DNA of 64,000 nucleotides, taken from positions 328,001-392,000 of the forward strand of contig NW_019029018.1 in the NCBI RefSeq assembly GCF_002105155.1, written 5' to 3'. Made by a program: the position numbers and the translations under genes. Positions 9,631 through 21,197 of this stretch are shown here, in pieces. A model generated the notes under the pieces. The model saw only the letters and a list, made by a program, of their open reading frames with translations, was not told the origin of the DNA and made no database searches. The DNA is from Lobosporangium transversale. Its lineage: Eukaryota; Mortierellomycota; Mortierellomycetes; Mortierellales; Mortierellaceae. Position 1 is the first letter of the stretch; each line of letters begins with the position of its first letter.

Positions 9631-11200
9631 CTATGAATCAAAGAGTAGGAGTGATAAAAGTGCTTTGCCTTTTCTCTCTAAATCTTGGTTCACTCCTATC
9701 ACGACACAGCTTAGCTCATTAACCTCCTCGTCATCCAATGGCACCCATTTAGTCAGCTGAATTACTGATTTGAGGGAAATTACTTGGGCAGACCTATTAG
9801 CAAGCAGGTTGACCATCGAGCCCGAAATGACACATTTCACTGTGTTTCGTCTAGACGTTGGTCTATAGCGTTGCTCAATCCAACTTTTTCTCCAGTCCAT
9901 GATGGCTATCAGAACAGTTGCTTTCTTTTCTTCAGACCGAGGATGGGTTCTACTTTTTACGGCACTGGATTGAGGACCATCGATTGATGCATCCCCTGTC
10001 TCGGGACAACATAGATCACAGCAATTAGTAATGGGCTGATGCTCATAGTCAAAAGCTTTACATAGTACTTTTCGCCGGCAGTCCTTTGTTAGGATGAATT
10101 GTTTGAGATTGTCATCTTCGAAACCGCACTCCTTATTTCATCCTCGTTACCCACATCCTCAGAAGCGATTCCCCCTTTTCCTAGCTTAGAAAGTTGATGC
10201 TTGGTTACCGTCAGGATTCCGAAACCTCGAATACTCGAATCTCTAGCAGCTCGACCGAAGCGCTGTACAAGTGTTGAAATATTATTGGGGCATCCAAACT
10301 GACCTATGCGAACAATGTCTCTAATGCCACAGCCCATCCCCGCAGCCTCTACTGCCATCATAATCTTTGCATCTCCAGACTTGAACCTTTCCATCGCCCT
10401 CCTCTTAAAATCCTCTGCCTTGATTTCATGGTAAACGACAATCTCATCTCTTTGATCAGGAGCAGATAGATTTCGCAAATGGTTTACAGCTTGCTCGGCA
10501 TTATTACGGCTATTAAAGTACACGATTGTTTTGACAGAGTCTCTGATGAAATCTAGACTGCTATATCCCGAGCTAGACTCCACAACCTTGATGCTGTACC
10601 GGATATTGACACGATCATTCCTTAAATTAATTGTTTTGACGTCCTCCTTGTAATGGAACCTTTCCTTGATAACCTTCAGATACTGTTAGGGAGAGTCGCG
10701 GATAATGCAATAAAAGGGATAGACAACGGGATACTGGAATGCAGACCATCTAGTTTACTGTAGTCCTGCCTGAAGTCTTTTCCCCAAGTGCAGATGCAAT
10801 GTACTTCATCTATCACAACCGCTAGGACTCGACTGTTCCACTTCGCATTCTTCTACAAGTCCGAAATCCGGTCAGAAAGGAGCGCCTCTGGTGAGATAAA
10901 CAGAGCTTGGTAGTTCCCGTCGATAACATTTTTAATGTTGAAGGATCCAGGGTAAAGCCACTTTTTGATAAAAAGGCTTTTAATGCCTTTTTATTTAGTT
11001 TTTTGACCTGTGTAACTTCAAGTGCTGCTAAAGGGGTGATGACAATAATGATGGTATTTGGTCAGAGGACCAAAGGAAGTGTGTATATAAGGATATAGTC
11101 TTGCCGATTCCCGATGTTGGACGACATCCATCTGCTCCTCTTTGGGGTATACGTCAACTTTCTGATAGCAGAGCTCAGAAGCATATCAGGGACACTAAAT
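9631..11200 (-). pseudogene. RecQ-family DNA helicase, decayed but nearly full length
   Basis: Reading the minus strand from about 11190 leftward, the helicase motifs appear in order across several frames. These are YTPKEEQ before a Walker A (PTSGIGKT), VITPLAALE and YQALFISPEALLSDR (motif Ia/Ib region), the DExH box VIDEVHCICTWGKDF, motif III IALSATLP, then TIVYFNSRNNAEQ (motif IV) and VEAAGMGCGIRD with LVQRFGRAARDSS (motifs V and VI) in the 164-aa frame 10583-10089. After another frameshift comes the RecQ zinc-binding pattern CRRKVLCKAF...NCCDLCC near 10080-10000, followed by a 9900-9631 tail. At least four frameshifts or stops break it. RecQ helicases unwind DNA 3'-5'. Multicopy RecQ-like genes are known near fungal telomeres, which is one possible origin. 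Confidence 0.75.
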
Positions 11201-11339
11201 GTTAGTGACTGTTTTATGTGCTATTGTTGTTCAAGGAAAACTTTTGTTCTAGCACACTTGCTGAATGTGGATTGTCTTCCAAGATTCGTGAACCCATTAT
11301 AGCAGAATCGGTGAGAATTTTAAAGAGAATTGCTTGAAG

Positions 11340-11458
11340 TGTAGAAAGAGAAAGAGAAAGAGAAATAAAGAGAGAAATAAAGAGAGAAATAAAGAGAGAG
11401 AAATAAAGGGAGAGAAATAAAGGGAGAGAGAAAGAGAAATAAAGAGAGAGAAAAAAAG
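11340..11458. repeat. Purine-rich tandem repeat (GAGAAATAAA type)
   Basis: Units such as AGAGAAATAAAG and AAAGAGAA repeat about ten times on the plus strand, giving a strand-asymmetric purine tract. It lies just beyond the 5' end of the RecQ-like relic. No coding role is seen. Confidence 0.85.
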
Positions 11459-11460
11459 TC

Positions 11461-13071
11461 GCAGAGTGCTGAATTACAACTTTATTTTAAAATTTAGGCC
11501 AGTGTTTTGTGCTGATGTTAAATAAACTGGTTGTGACACACAAAATTTACCCATCGGTTTTGCAAGTAAAACTGGTGTTACTTGTTACTTACCGATTTCT
11601 TACCTCTGCAAATAGTTTACTCTAAAATAGTAACCTCTTTGGCTCTTTTTTTTCACCCTTGTCAACTCATAAATCCTCTACTTATTTCTACTTGTACAAT
11701 AATGCCAACGATGATACGTGACTTGACGCTTTGCAGACAGGATGACACTGAGTCTAACCGAGATTAACAAGCATCCTCTTAAATAGCCGTTAACAGTAAA
11801 CTCCTGAATTGAGACCAGCCTGTAGGTTCGGTACCGTCTTGTCTGCAAAGGATCCCTGGCTGAGAATTCCCAATATCTCAACATTTTCGCCATTTCTCGC
11901 TCCAAATCAGGTAAACGTAAAGCTTGATACTGCTGCCGTTTACTGGTCTCTCTTTTAGAGAGATCCCTACCGATTATACGTCTACTGCTTAATAAAATTG
12001 TATTTGATAAGTATCTAACCAACAAAAAGCTCAATAACGGCATCATGGAGACCTCAAATCATCGTCCATGTGACTTTTTCTATTTATCTCGATAAACACT
12101 GAGAGGAGCCCTTTCATTCCTTTTTTATCTGGTACATACTGTCATCTTCTATTACATGTAGCATGGGCATGGTGCCATCTTCCCGAGAAGGATAGGTATA
12201 ACATTCACTTTAATAGAGTCAGTGATGAACCTCTCAAAAAAAAAAAAAAAAAAAAAAGGGGGCGGCGGCATGAGAATTTGCGGTATTAAAAATGTCGACG
12301 ACAAAATTCAATTTGACGGGGAGGTGCACTTTCCTTTATTCTTTTAAGGCTGGAATCAAGCCTAATGCAACAATCGTAATAAATGGCAGTGATTGATCTA
12401 TAAGTGAGCATGGTTTTATACTTTCAATGGACGTTATCAAGTCAAAGATAATGAATATACCTTCCCCATATTTCATTTGTCCAATCGCTATCTTACTGGC
12501 CTTGATCACCTGTTAGCTTCCTACAAATGTGCTCTTTTATTATTATTAATATTATTGTTATTGTTGCTGTTGTTGTCGTTGTTTTCCTTTGAGTAAGAAG
12601 TGAAGAATTGAGCATGAAGCCAAGGTGTTGATCTGATCAGATCGCTTTGAGAGAGCGCTACGCGCGTGTAACTGAATATATCTTTATAGTTTCCTTTCAA
12701 TTAGATGTAGTGAAAAGACATGTGCCTATTATGCCCATTACTGGAATTTGAATAAATAAATCATTGAAGTAAACTGCTCACATCGCTGAGATCGAGACCA
12801 TTCTTTCAGGAATAAAGAAATGTAGTTGTCAAATATAGTAGTTTTACTGCTTTTGAAGGGTAGCGCTATGGTTTCACTATAAGCAGTGGCAGGAAATTGG
12901 AGTTGAATGCCCTGTGAATCTAGTCAAAGGCGAGGTACATTGCTGTTTGATTTGAATAGAGTTATGAAGGACACGACACGGGCAATAACAATCCGCCGGG
13001 AGTTTTTTTTTTTTTCATTGAAAACAAAAGAAAAAAAAAATATGAGTATGAAGGCCTCACACCGGTCTAGT
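11461..13071. other. Intergenic, no supported gene
   Basis: The stretch contains a 122-aa minus frame (12046-11678) of unremarkable composition, a poly-A run near 12237-12257 and an ATTATTAATATT/GTTGTT microsatellite near 12538-12580. I see no motif that supports a gene. Confidence 0.4.
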
Positions 13072-13332
13072 CTACCCATGTATTCTCTTGCATTGATCCG
13101 ATCCAAGCAGGTCTTGCTTGCAGCCATGCTTGCAAATTGCTAATTGACAAGCCGTGGAGCCATAAATGCCATTGCATTGATAGAGGATGTAGGGTACGCA
13201 TCCACTGAGCAAAAGAGATTGACCGCAGTATGTTCCAGCCTTTCTAGTTTTACAGAGGCAGGCGGCATCGCTGGAAGACATGAAAAAGAGAGCAGCCGAG
13301 GCGATGATAAGGCAAACCTGGGCGATCTTCAT
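13072..13332 (-). CDS. Small secreted cysteine-rich protein
   Basis: The 86-aa product starts with a clear signal peptide (residues 1-23, hydrophobic core VCLIIASAALFFM, cleavage likely after SSSDA). The mature part of about 63 residues holds nine cysteines (CLC, TYCG, SGCVPY, YQCNG, TACQ, ICKHGC, DQCK). The fold is probably disulfide-stapled and extracellular. The odd cysteine number hints at one unpaired residue or a changed partner. A run of about 20 A on the sense strand sits immediately before the start codon. The size and pattern match secreted proteins I associate with Mortierella-type fungi; a role in defence, signalling or cell-wall interaction is possible but not shown by sequence. 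Confidence 0.75.
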   Translation of the reverse strand: MKIAQVCLIIASAALFFMSSSDAACLCKTRKAGTYCGQSLLLSGCVPYILYQCNGIYGSTACQLAICKHGCKQDLLGSDQCKRIHG

Positions 13333-13352
13333 TTTTTTTTTTTTTTTTTTTT

Positions 13353-13449
13353 TGTAGAAGATGAGCAGATGTTTGTAAACTTGTGGGTGAGTTGAGGACC
13401 TGGGTGGAAAGATTGGATTCCAGCCTTTTTATTAGAGAAAAAGCTAGTG

Positions 13450-13483
<34 letters not shown>

Positions 13484-15690
13484 AGGATCATCGTTACTGT
13501 ATATTTCTTTGCATCTTTGCACTAGTGGGATACCAAAGTAGTAAAAATCAAACAACAACGCATGCCAATTGATATCATGCTCATTAATGTACGAATAAAT
13601 TATTAAATATGGAGGCATTGCTAAGGTTTACATCAAATTTGGGCCGTGCTGACACCTCACCAACCTGTTGCCGGTCCTCTCTTGGTAACAGAGGTCTGGG
13701 CTGGTTTGCTTTTGGATAGACTAGACTACAGTTTTTTTACTTGGCAAGATTTTACTTGGGTTTAATCCAGTGGAGAGTAAGCTTAGATTCGACGTCGTGA
13801 GATTTGCAAAGATAATAAAATGCAAGAGAGGACGCGAGTAGGCCGTGCTTAATAGAAGGGGAACGTAATGTGTATTGATAAAAAAAACGGTAGTTACTTT
13901 TTTTTTTAGGCTTTCCGTAAACTGAAGACCAATGAACCGTCTACTCCTGATCTCAGCACCATCGGGTGCAGTATCTGTACTCTATGCAGCGGCAGACATG
14001 AAACTGGAAGCAATCTCTACTCAAACAAAATGGCCAGCTTTGACTTTACAAATCTATAGACCAACGGTTATAGAACATTGCATATATAAACTCACCTTCT
14101 CGCTGTCGTTGCTTCAGCATGCCTTCCGCGCCTGGGGAACTCTAAAGACCTCCCCAAATACTTCAAGCCCCTCAGTGGGCTTGGCTATGCTAGTTATTTG
14201 CTTTCTTTTTTTATTGAAAGACATGAGTGGGTAATATAATGAAGGGAGGATTGAACATTGTCTTCAAGAGCGGGCGTTGTAGGTTGCACGTGTCGTCTAC
14301 CACTCTTTTTTTTTGAGATCCCCGAACTTAAAAATTCATTTTATCTCCAACCTCTTTCTTCCAGTACTGTTTTTTTTTTTTTTTTTTTTTAATACAAACC
14401 CCCCTCCCCCCCCATCATGCCCCAGACACTTAAATATCGAGAATAAAGGTGTCATCGCTGGAATGCAGCCTCGTGAGTATGAATGGTCCCCATGGAGATC
14501 GTGTTAGCCAAGGGCAGTGTAGCTCAGATCCACCGTCTAAAATATTATCAAGGTTGTATATGCATCGAGAAAAGTAGCTAACCACAGCCAAAGCCAGGCC
14601 CCCCGAACTTCTGAGTGGACAGGGGGCATCAGAAGGGCCCTACATCATACCAGGTGGGGAGAAGCATGAGGAACACGCTTGAAAATTATCACCACTCAAT
14701 CACCGAATGAAAAATAAGTAAGTAAGAAAACAGTTACGGAGGCACTTTTATGTATGTAATATATATTTTATTTTATTTTATCCCGCCAGGTGTTTTCAGC
14801 TGGCTTGAAGTAAAATAAAGGATATATACTTAAATGAAGAAGAGAATGACATTCTTTTACAGACTCTAAAATGAAGCGATGGAGTGAGCTCACCTGAAAA
14901 CGAGTACAAACCAGAGTCGGATACCGGATATAACGGTGGAAAATCATGAAACAAAAAAGATATTGGTTATGCTACCCAAACACGGATTCTCACGACTTTG
15001 GTAGCTTCAGAGCAAAAGCTCGGTTTGTCTGGTCCAATGTAAGGTCATTTTAAGCTTTCCGACCTTATTTTCTCAAGCATCAAAGACTTTTTTTTTTTTT
15101 CTTTTTTTCTTTTTTTCTTTTTCATTAACTCGAGTATCTTTCTATGAACTGATAGCATTGCTTGAAGCAAAGACCAAGAAAAAAAGAATGCTGGACTGCA
15201 GCGATATCCTCGATCTGTTAGGGTCGATTTTACAAAGAAGGGTCGTCTGATTTTAAACTGATGGCAATCAAATAAACTTGAAAAAAGTGATAATTTGATT
15301 TAGTCCGCATCTGTAGTACAAATCGAATGGTTGCCTGTATAGTCCTGCGCTATGAGGGACAAAATATTGAGTATTTGTCAAGTTTTTCTGTATATCTAAG
15401 GCTCTGATCGGCTTAGAGCACATTCCGATTTAAATTTTCATACTTTCTATTCAATGACTCCAGCCTATCAGCTTTCACCCACATCGATACACGTACAGTA
15501 TAAATATCTTTTGGCAGAGAACGCCCTCATTTTGACATAAATCTATGAAAAGGAACTTCTGGCAAATATACAAATATACCGAGCTTTTTTAGGCACCTTG
15601 GTGATAGAGAAATAACTAATGGCGCCAAATATTGGCATAGTGACAACGCACTGGGTTGTGGAATAAGTGGTGACTTGGTGGCCAATTTTC
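13353..15690. other. Intergenic with homopolymer runs
   Basis: There is a run of about 31 A at 13450-13481, poly-T near 14370-14390 followed by a C-rich patch (14400-14420), and T/CT tracts near 15090-15120. A TATATAAA sequence lies near 14083, but no convincing open frame follows it. No gene is supported. Confidence 0.4.
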
Positions 15691-16700
15691 ACTTCACTCT
15701 TTTTGCGCTTCAAGGGAAGAGTCCGTCCAGCATCCACCCAGATGTAAAAAAATTATCAATAATCTGGCTAATGACCAAGAAGCAATGTTGCTTTTTGAGT
15801 CGGATCTTCCTACCAAAAACCGAAGCAGAATTCAGCAAACGTCGGGTTGTTCAACCACAAATAAGGAGCGTAAGCTGGGTTTGGACTGTCGTGACACAAA
15901 TAGTTTTATTGCAAGAGGAAGTGAGGTAATTGAGCTAAGCACAGGAGGAGCCGTTCATTCAGATTGAAAATTGGCCCAGCTCGAGCAAGTAGTCGCCCGA
16001 AGTAATCTGTTGTATTATCATTGAACGTTTCTAAGTCGCAAGCTGCACCAGAACGCGGCGATTACCGCCTTATCGGGTTTTAAAGCTGGAACTGCCTGCC
16101 ATGACAATTATGCAATTCATGTCTTGTTATCCCAGATGTGGGCGGGTATTTCTATAGTTCCATAGTCGACAGAAAATAAAAATCAAATGCTACGGAGCCA
16201 CATTGGAGAGTGATTCATTTCGCTTGAAAGTGGTGTGCAAGAAAAGGACAATATTCACTGGTACGCCAGAGCCCAGACACTGGTGAACTTAACTGATGTG
16301 CTTTGGATACCGCTGGTGTACATGTCCTTAGTAATTTTTTTCTAGTCCCCCGGCGGTATATCGCACAAGAAACCATCAATGGTTGTTTTTGTCCAACTAT
16401 AATAATGGCATGTATACATATACTTTAAACTCCAGAATGGTGCGGGCCAATTTCTGCTGTGCGAAACGCCCAGAAATCTTGATATAAAGTTGAACGAGTG
16501 CCAAGGACTGACAGGATAACTGCAAGGAAAGGTAAGTAGTGGAAAAACAAGGATAGTAATGAGTCTAAGAACTAGAATAGGCTCAAGAATAGTTTTATTG
16601 CAGACTGAAGTTTTCTATATTACAAGTCTGCGATATTTATACCCAACGCCTGGAGCGGAGACGCGTTCCATGAATGACTTTTACCAAATACAAAACTCCA
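15691..16700 (+). pseudogene. Degraded coding sequence, unknown
   Basis: The frame at 15740-15967 reads NNLANDQEAMLLFESDLP and ERKLGLDCRDTNSFIARGSE, a protein-like composition, then stops. Further short pieces (about 16090-16260) hint at the same decayed gene in changing frames. I have a weak impression of a multicopy Mortierella hypothetical family, but no domain can be named. It may be chance. Confidence 0.25.
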
Positions 16701-17985
16701 AGTGCTAAGTTAACTTAATACAAGGGATCCGAGGAAGATATCTGGTGCAATCTTATTTCAAGGCTCCTTGGCACCGTAGGTCCTGGTCATTGGTCTATAG
16801 CTCTTCCAGAATTCTAAAAGTTATTCACGGAACTAGAAACTAGGAGACGCGACTTGGCTTGACAAACAAAGCTTTGCATGAGAGGAATGATGGAACAATT
16901 ATCACACACGTGATCTTTTCTGACTCTGAATGCATTTTAGGCCAGTGTGGCTTATGAGCAACACACTAACCAGACGCCGCATTTAGTTTGAACTGAACAG
17001 AAACAAGGTAATAGATATAATTTGAAAGGATATGACAATGCCCTTTGGGATGGATTGTGACATTCTCTTTCAAAGCTTTCCCGATTACTTGAATAGGTCC
17101 AGATTTATATAAGCACGATCTATGGACCAAGTTGGTTGTGGTCATGAGTGAATCGCATATTCCCAGTACTCTTTTTTTTGCCTACTTACTACGTCGTGTT
17201 TCGTCGTTCGACTATACATCGTGCTGCCGAGCAATGGCCAGTCTTTACCCAAGCAAACCCCAAGTACAACGAGTTTCCCGAGCCAATTGAACTAAAGCTT
17301 ACTGTATTGTCGAAGCAAGAATCGATATTCCTTCCAGTAGACATCAATTCCAACTAAATCATTGCCAGTCTCAAGAAGACCATCAAGAAAAAAACGCCCC
17401 AGATCTCGATCTTATTCTCGCACACAGGCTTTCCCTCTCGAAAGTTTCCATCCTCAATGCCTCAATGAAGAAACATTCACGTTAAAGATGTAGACAAAGC
17501 TCCAATAAATCAGTAGCTGTACCAAACTATGAGATGAAACCACTCAAGCCATCCATCTATGAAGATGTTAACGTCCGGCGCTACAAAATTAAAAGAAACA
17601 ATCATCCATGTCCTTGTCGAAAAGCCGTAATGAGACATGTCTTCGGGCTCTTGATGATTCAAAGCTTCAAAAAGTTGGTCCTTAATGCCAGTCAAGCTAA
17701 TGTGTAATGCATAGAATCTGCCTCCTTCGCTAAAGAGTTGACAGCCCTCGCTCTTGTTACAATAGGTTGTCCTTTGCATCAATAAGGATGGTTGATATTG
17801 ACCTTTCTTGTGGCACTGAATGCTGCTTTTGAGATTGACTATCGTAGCTCTCTTCTTGAGATGGCTGATGATCGTGCCAATTCAAATGAATCCAGCCAAT
17901 GAACGTTGCAGAACATATATAAAATCCACTTTTTTGCAAAAGAGTGAGAGAGGAGTGTACATTCTTTGGAAATACTTAGTTTATC
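16701..17985. other. Region with short frames, nothing firm
   Basis: Plus-strand pieces around 17220-17360 and 17530-17700 have mixed protein-like composition (for example NVRRYKIKRNNHPCPCRK) but are split by stops. No start, domain or splice pattern could be assembled. Confidence 0.3.
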
Positions 17986-18187
17986 ATGACGTCTAATAAC
18001 GATTTCGGTTTCAGTTTTGAAGAGGAGAAATACAACTACATGAGCGATGTTGAAGCAGGAGAAAGACAACAACATCTACTATTCTGAAGAGGAGGAAGAA
18101 AACAGCATCAGCTATAATAAGGAGGATGAAGAAAACAATATCAGTTATAATGAAGAGGGGGAAGACTACGGAGATAATCTATACTAG
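17986..18187 (+). pseudogene. Small acidic repeat ORF, frameshifted
   Basis: It starts MTSNNDFGFSFEEEKYNY and in that frame stops after 33 codons. Moving to the next frame after the GAGAAAG stretch opens a continuation with two acidic near-repeats (ENSISYNKEDE, ENNISYNEEGE) and a TAG at 18185-18187. The total length is 202 nt, one more than a multiple of three, consistent with a single-base frameshift. The TAG belongs to the CTAG terminus of the Helitron relic, so the present stop is provided by the insertion. Confidence 0.35.
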
Positions 18188-18247
18188 ACGGGCGACCCGT
18201 GGCTTCGCTCACGGTCGCTCCAGTCTAGGCTTTGCCTCGTGAGGCTC
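18184..18247 (-). mobile_element. Helitron 3' terminus (left of the DIRS insertion)
   Basis: On the minus strand the sequence ends with CTAG followed by T. Nine nt upstream lies a hairpin (CCGTG-8 nt-CACGG, plus strand 18197-18214). A hairpin closely preceding a CTRR end before T is the signature of a Helitron 3' end. The element reads leftward, in the same orientation as the Helitron helicase fragment at 22521-23010, and the DIRS sits between them. A related terminus occurs at 49357. Confidence 0.65.
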
Positions 18248-18258
18248 ATTATCACAGC

Positions 18259-18402
18259 GGGAGCCGACCTATAATGTGTCACTTCTTTTCTTTATTAATT
18301 CGCCGAAAATCCATAGTCACTAAATAAAAATAAACAATTTTTTTTTTTTTTTTTTTTTTTTGCTACAAAACTATGGTGCCACAAAGATTGATCAGCATCT
18401 TC
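18259..18402 (+). repeat. DIRS left inverted terminal repeat
   Basis: This is the reverse complement of 22304-22446. It includes a central run of about 23 T. The first 79 nt and the last 41 nt match exactly; only the homopolymer length may differ. Confidence 0.92.
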
Positions 18403-18456
18403 TTTTCTTTCGCCCTTCCGGAACACATCCACTGGCATACTTTAGAAGTTCCACTA

Positions 18457-19326
18457 ATGAGTGATATTGATATTGAAAACAACGATGACCGCAACATCGA
18501 TAGTTCCATTAACATCCATGACCTCCTGGTTCCTGAACCCCAGGCATATAACTTTATTCCAAACAAAGCCATTCTCGAACTTTTCCCAAATTTTGACAGA
18601 AAAGATTTCTTTGTCCCTGATCCAGAGAAAAAAGATCAGTATGAGGACCTTCGGGACACATTACAAACAACCATCGGCTCTTACCCCAAAAACAAGCTTC
18701 AGAAGTATTCTGCACCACCTATTACCGACCTACCATGGCCCGACAGTGCCAAGTTACGGCAGCAGTTCGACTCTGATCTGGCGTCCATTCAATCCAAGCT
18801 GGCTATCCATACGCGCCCCTTGGACAAGTATGTCTTGGATGCCATGCAAGACGACAGTCGCTCCGACGAGTCCACGCTATCAGCCATTGAGGGAGTTTCC
18901 GATCTCATCGAGCATATCAAGCAGATTAGCCATTACATCCACGACCTCCGAGTGCAGAACCTTGAGAGAGCTCATGGTCTACAGCTGCTTACCAGGAAAA
19001 GCAATGCCAAGACACCGGCTGTGGACTCCCAATCCCTTTTGGAGAAAAAGAAGCTTCTGTTATCCATCAAACGAAACCTGTATTCCAACAGCACAGGACG
19101 CGGTTCGAACAGGAACAGGCATGATCGAAACAATAATTTCCCTAGAAATAGCGCTCAGAGCAGCTATTCTAATCAAGGTCAGAGCAATCAGTCGCAGAGC
19201 CAGCCTGATAGCAACAACAACATCAGTGGCGGTAACCGGCATTTTTACAATGCCCGAGGCAACTCCAACAGGGGTCGCGAACGGGGTCGCGGCCGAGGGC
19301 ATCAACAAACGACCGACCACCAGTAG
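18457..19326 (+). CDS. DIRS ORF1 (Gag-like)
   Basis: The frame is open from 18373, inside the terminal repeat. I prefer the Met at 18457 (MSDIDIENNDD), giving 289 aa. The N-terminal half is helical and acidic; the C-terminal third is Asn/Gln/Ser-rich and ends in an Arg/Gly-rich stretch (NRGRERGRGRGHQ), a likely nucleic-acid-binding tail in place of zinc knuckles. Position and composition match the gag-like first ORF of DIRS elements. Its end overlaps the upstream extension of the RT frame, which lies in the -1 frame. Confidence 0.8.
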   Translation: MSDIDIENNDDRNIDSSINIHDLLVPEPQAYNFIPNKAILELFPNFDRKDFFVPDPEKKDQYEDLRDTLQTTIGSYPKNKLQKYSAPPITDLPWPDSAKLRQQFDSDLASIQSKLAIHTRPLDKYVLDAMQDDSRSDESTLSAIEGVSDLIEHIKQISHYIHDLRVQNLERAHGLQLLTRKSNAKTPAVDSQSLLEKKKLLLSIKRNLYSNSTGRGSNRNRHDRNNNFPRNSAQSSYSNQGQSNQSQSQPDSNNNISGGNRHFYNARGNSNRGRERGRGRGHQQTTDHQ

Positions 19327-19361
19327 GAGGCAGGATTCACTTATTCCAGCAAGCATGGGCG

Positions 19362-21197
19362 ATGATCACAGACGAGCAATGGGTCCGGGACATAATAGCC
19401 AAAGGATTCAGGATCCCATTCAAGTCGCCACCTCCACTCTCATCCAGCCCAAGCAAGTCCCACAAGCTATCAGTGAAGGAAACAGAGTCCATAGAGAAAG
19501 AGATAGTGAGTCTTTTGGCCAAAAAAGCAATAGAAACAGTATCTTCCCCTACAGGCTTTTACAGTCGGATATTTACCATCCCCAAAAAGACAGGCGATCT
19601 TCGTCCTGTATTGAATCTCAAACCATTGAACCAATATATACCGGACAGACATTTCAAGATGGAAAGTATCAAAAATGTCTGCTCCATGATGAACAAAAAC
19701 GATTTTATGACGAGCATAGATCTATCAGACGCATTCATGCATGTTCTGGTACATCCTTCGTCGAGGAAATATCTTCAGTTCGAATGGCAGGGACACCATT
19801 ACCAGTTCCGAGTCCTTCCATTCGGGCTCTCTCTGTCCCCCCTTATATTTACGAAGATGTTGCGCCCTGTCCTCAGGTGGGCAAGACGCCAGGGAATCCG
19901 AATGGCGGCTTACATAGACGATCTTCTAATTATAGCTCCCAGCAGAGAACGAGCCATACAATACACCCAGCGCGTCCTATCAAAGCTTCAATCATTAGGC
20001 TTCTTAGTGAAAGAAGAAAAGTCAACGCTAGAACCAACGCAAGTCATAGAGCATCTGGGCTTTACCATCAACAGCAGAAACATGACACTCTCGATCCCTC
20101 AACACAAAATCAGAGACATTCGCAGGGAAGCGCGCAAAATAAGGAACAATGGCGTTTGCAGCTTAAGAAGTTTATCCGCCTTCATCGGGAAAGCAATGGC
20201 AATGACAGCAGCCGTATTTCCAGCTCGACTGATGTGCCAGCGCCTTCTCCAGATAAAGAACGACGCCCTTCGACAAGGCCACAAATGGACCGACACGATC
20301 ACAGTGACAGAGTCGGCAAAGGACAACCTCACATGGTGGATAGACAACCTCCAGCATTGGAACGGACAAACATGGCTCACGGAGAGGACAGAAGTCGACG
20401 TTTACACAGATGCCTCGGACACAGGGTGGGGTATCGTCGTAGACGATTCGACCTATGCAGGGCGATGGACAGCCTCACAGTCTCACGAGCACATCAACGT
20501 CAAAGAACTGCGGACAGTTCTATTTGCGACAAAGCTTCCCCAACTGCAGGGCAAGACAGTGAACATAATTTGCGACAACATGACCACACTGGCACACATC
20601 CAACGGTTCGGAGGGACTCGCTCAGCTCCATTGATGGAAATAGCGGACACCATTTGGAAGCATTGCCTAGCAACAGGGACACGACTCAAGACAACATATG
20701 TCCCATCATCATTCAACCCAGCGGATGCACCATCACGCAGGATGCAATCGCAGTTGGAATGGAGCATTCATCAGGACTTCTTCGATTATCTACAGAAGAT
20801 CTGGGGCCCGCATCAGACGGATCTGTTTGCATCATCAATCAACAACAAAACAGAGAGGTTCATGTCATGGAAGCCAGACCCCTTAGCGATCAACTTCGAT
20901 GCACTACGGCACCCATGGAGCAATCTGGGGAATTTGTACATCTGCGCGCCATGGAACCTGATCCCTCAGGCCCTTCAGAAGCTGAGGCTAGAGAAGCTAC
21001 AAGCGACGATCGTAGCTCCGAACTGGCCCAGCGCCCTATGGTATCCAACTCTTCAAGCGATGGCGACTTGTGCCCCCAGAGAGATCCCACGCAAGTATGT
21101 CCTCCCAGCTCCAGGACAAGATCAAAACGTTCTAGCAAAGAATCCGCACTGGACACTGCAAGCATGGCGCGTAAACGGCGCTATTACACAGACCTAG
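19362..21197 (+). CDS. DIRS reverse transcriptase/RNase H
   Basis: The frame encodes 611 aa from the first Met. RT motifs: LRPVLNLKPLN (about residue 80), SIDLSDAFMHV (first Asp, 120), FRVLPFGLSLSP, and the catalytic YIDDLL (184-189). RNase H follows with TDASDTGWG (Asp 350), NVKELRT, NIICDN (Asp 405) and NPADAPSR. It ends with a typical tail (WTLQAWRVNG). The same frame is open upstream and reads PPVGGRIHLFQQAW, conserved in this family, so the real domain begins before the first Met and inside gag. Expression by -1 shift from gag, or a non-AUG start, is therefore likely. It copies the element RNA into DNA. Confidence 0.93.
   Translation: MITDEQWVRDIIAKGFRIPFKSPPPLSSSPSKSHKLSVKETESIEKEIVSLLAKKAIETVSSPTGFYSRIFTIPKKTGDLRPVLNLKPLNQYIPDRHFKMESIKNVCSMMNKNDFMTSIDLSDAFMHVLVHPSSRKYLQFEWQGHHYQFRVLPFGLSLSPLIFTKMLRPVLRWARRQGIRMAAYIDDLLIIAPSRERAIQYTQRVLSKLQSLGFLVKEEKSTLEPTQVIEHLGFTINSRNMTLSIPQHKIRDIRREARKIRNNGVCSLRSLSAFIGKAMAMTAAVFPARLMCQRLLQIKNDALRQGHKWTDTITVTESAKDNLTWWIDNLQHWNGQTWLTERTEVDVYTDASDTGWGIVVDDSTYAGRWTASQSHEHINVKELRTVLFATKLPQLQGKTVNIICDNMTTLAHIQRFGGTRSAPLMEIADTIWKHCLATGTRLKTTYVPSSFNPADAPSRRMQSQLEWSIHQDFFDYLQKIWGPHQTDLFASSINNKTERFMSWKPDPLAINFDALRHPWSNLGNLYICAPWNLIPQALQKLRLEKLQATIVAPNWPSALWYPTLQAMATCAPREIPRKYVLPAPGQDQNVLAKNPHWTLQAWRVNGAITQT

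Noticed and set aside
18187-18247. Hairpin-rich sequence considered as a transcription terminator or structured RNA
   Set aside because: The CTAG end, hairpin spacing and second genomic copy fit a Helitron 3' terminus better.
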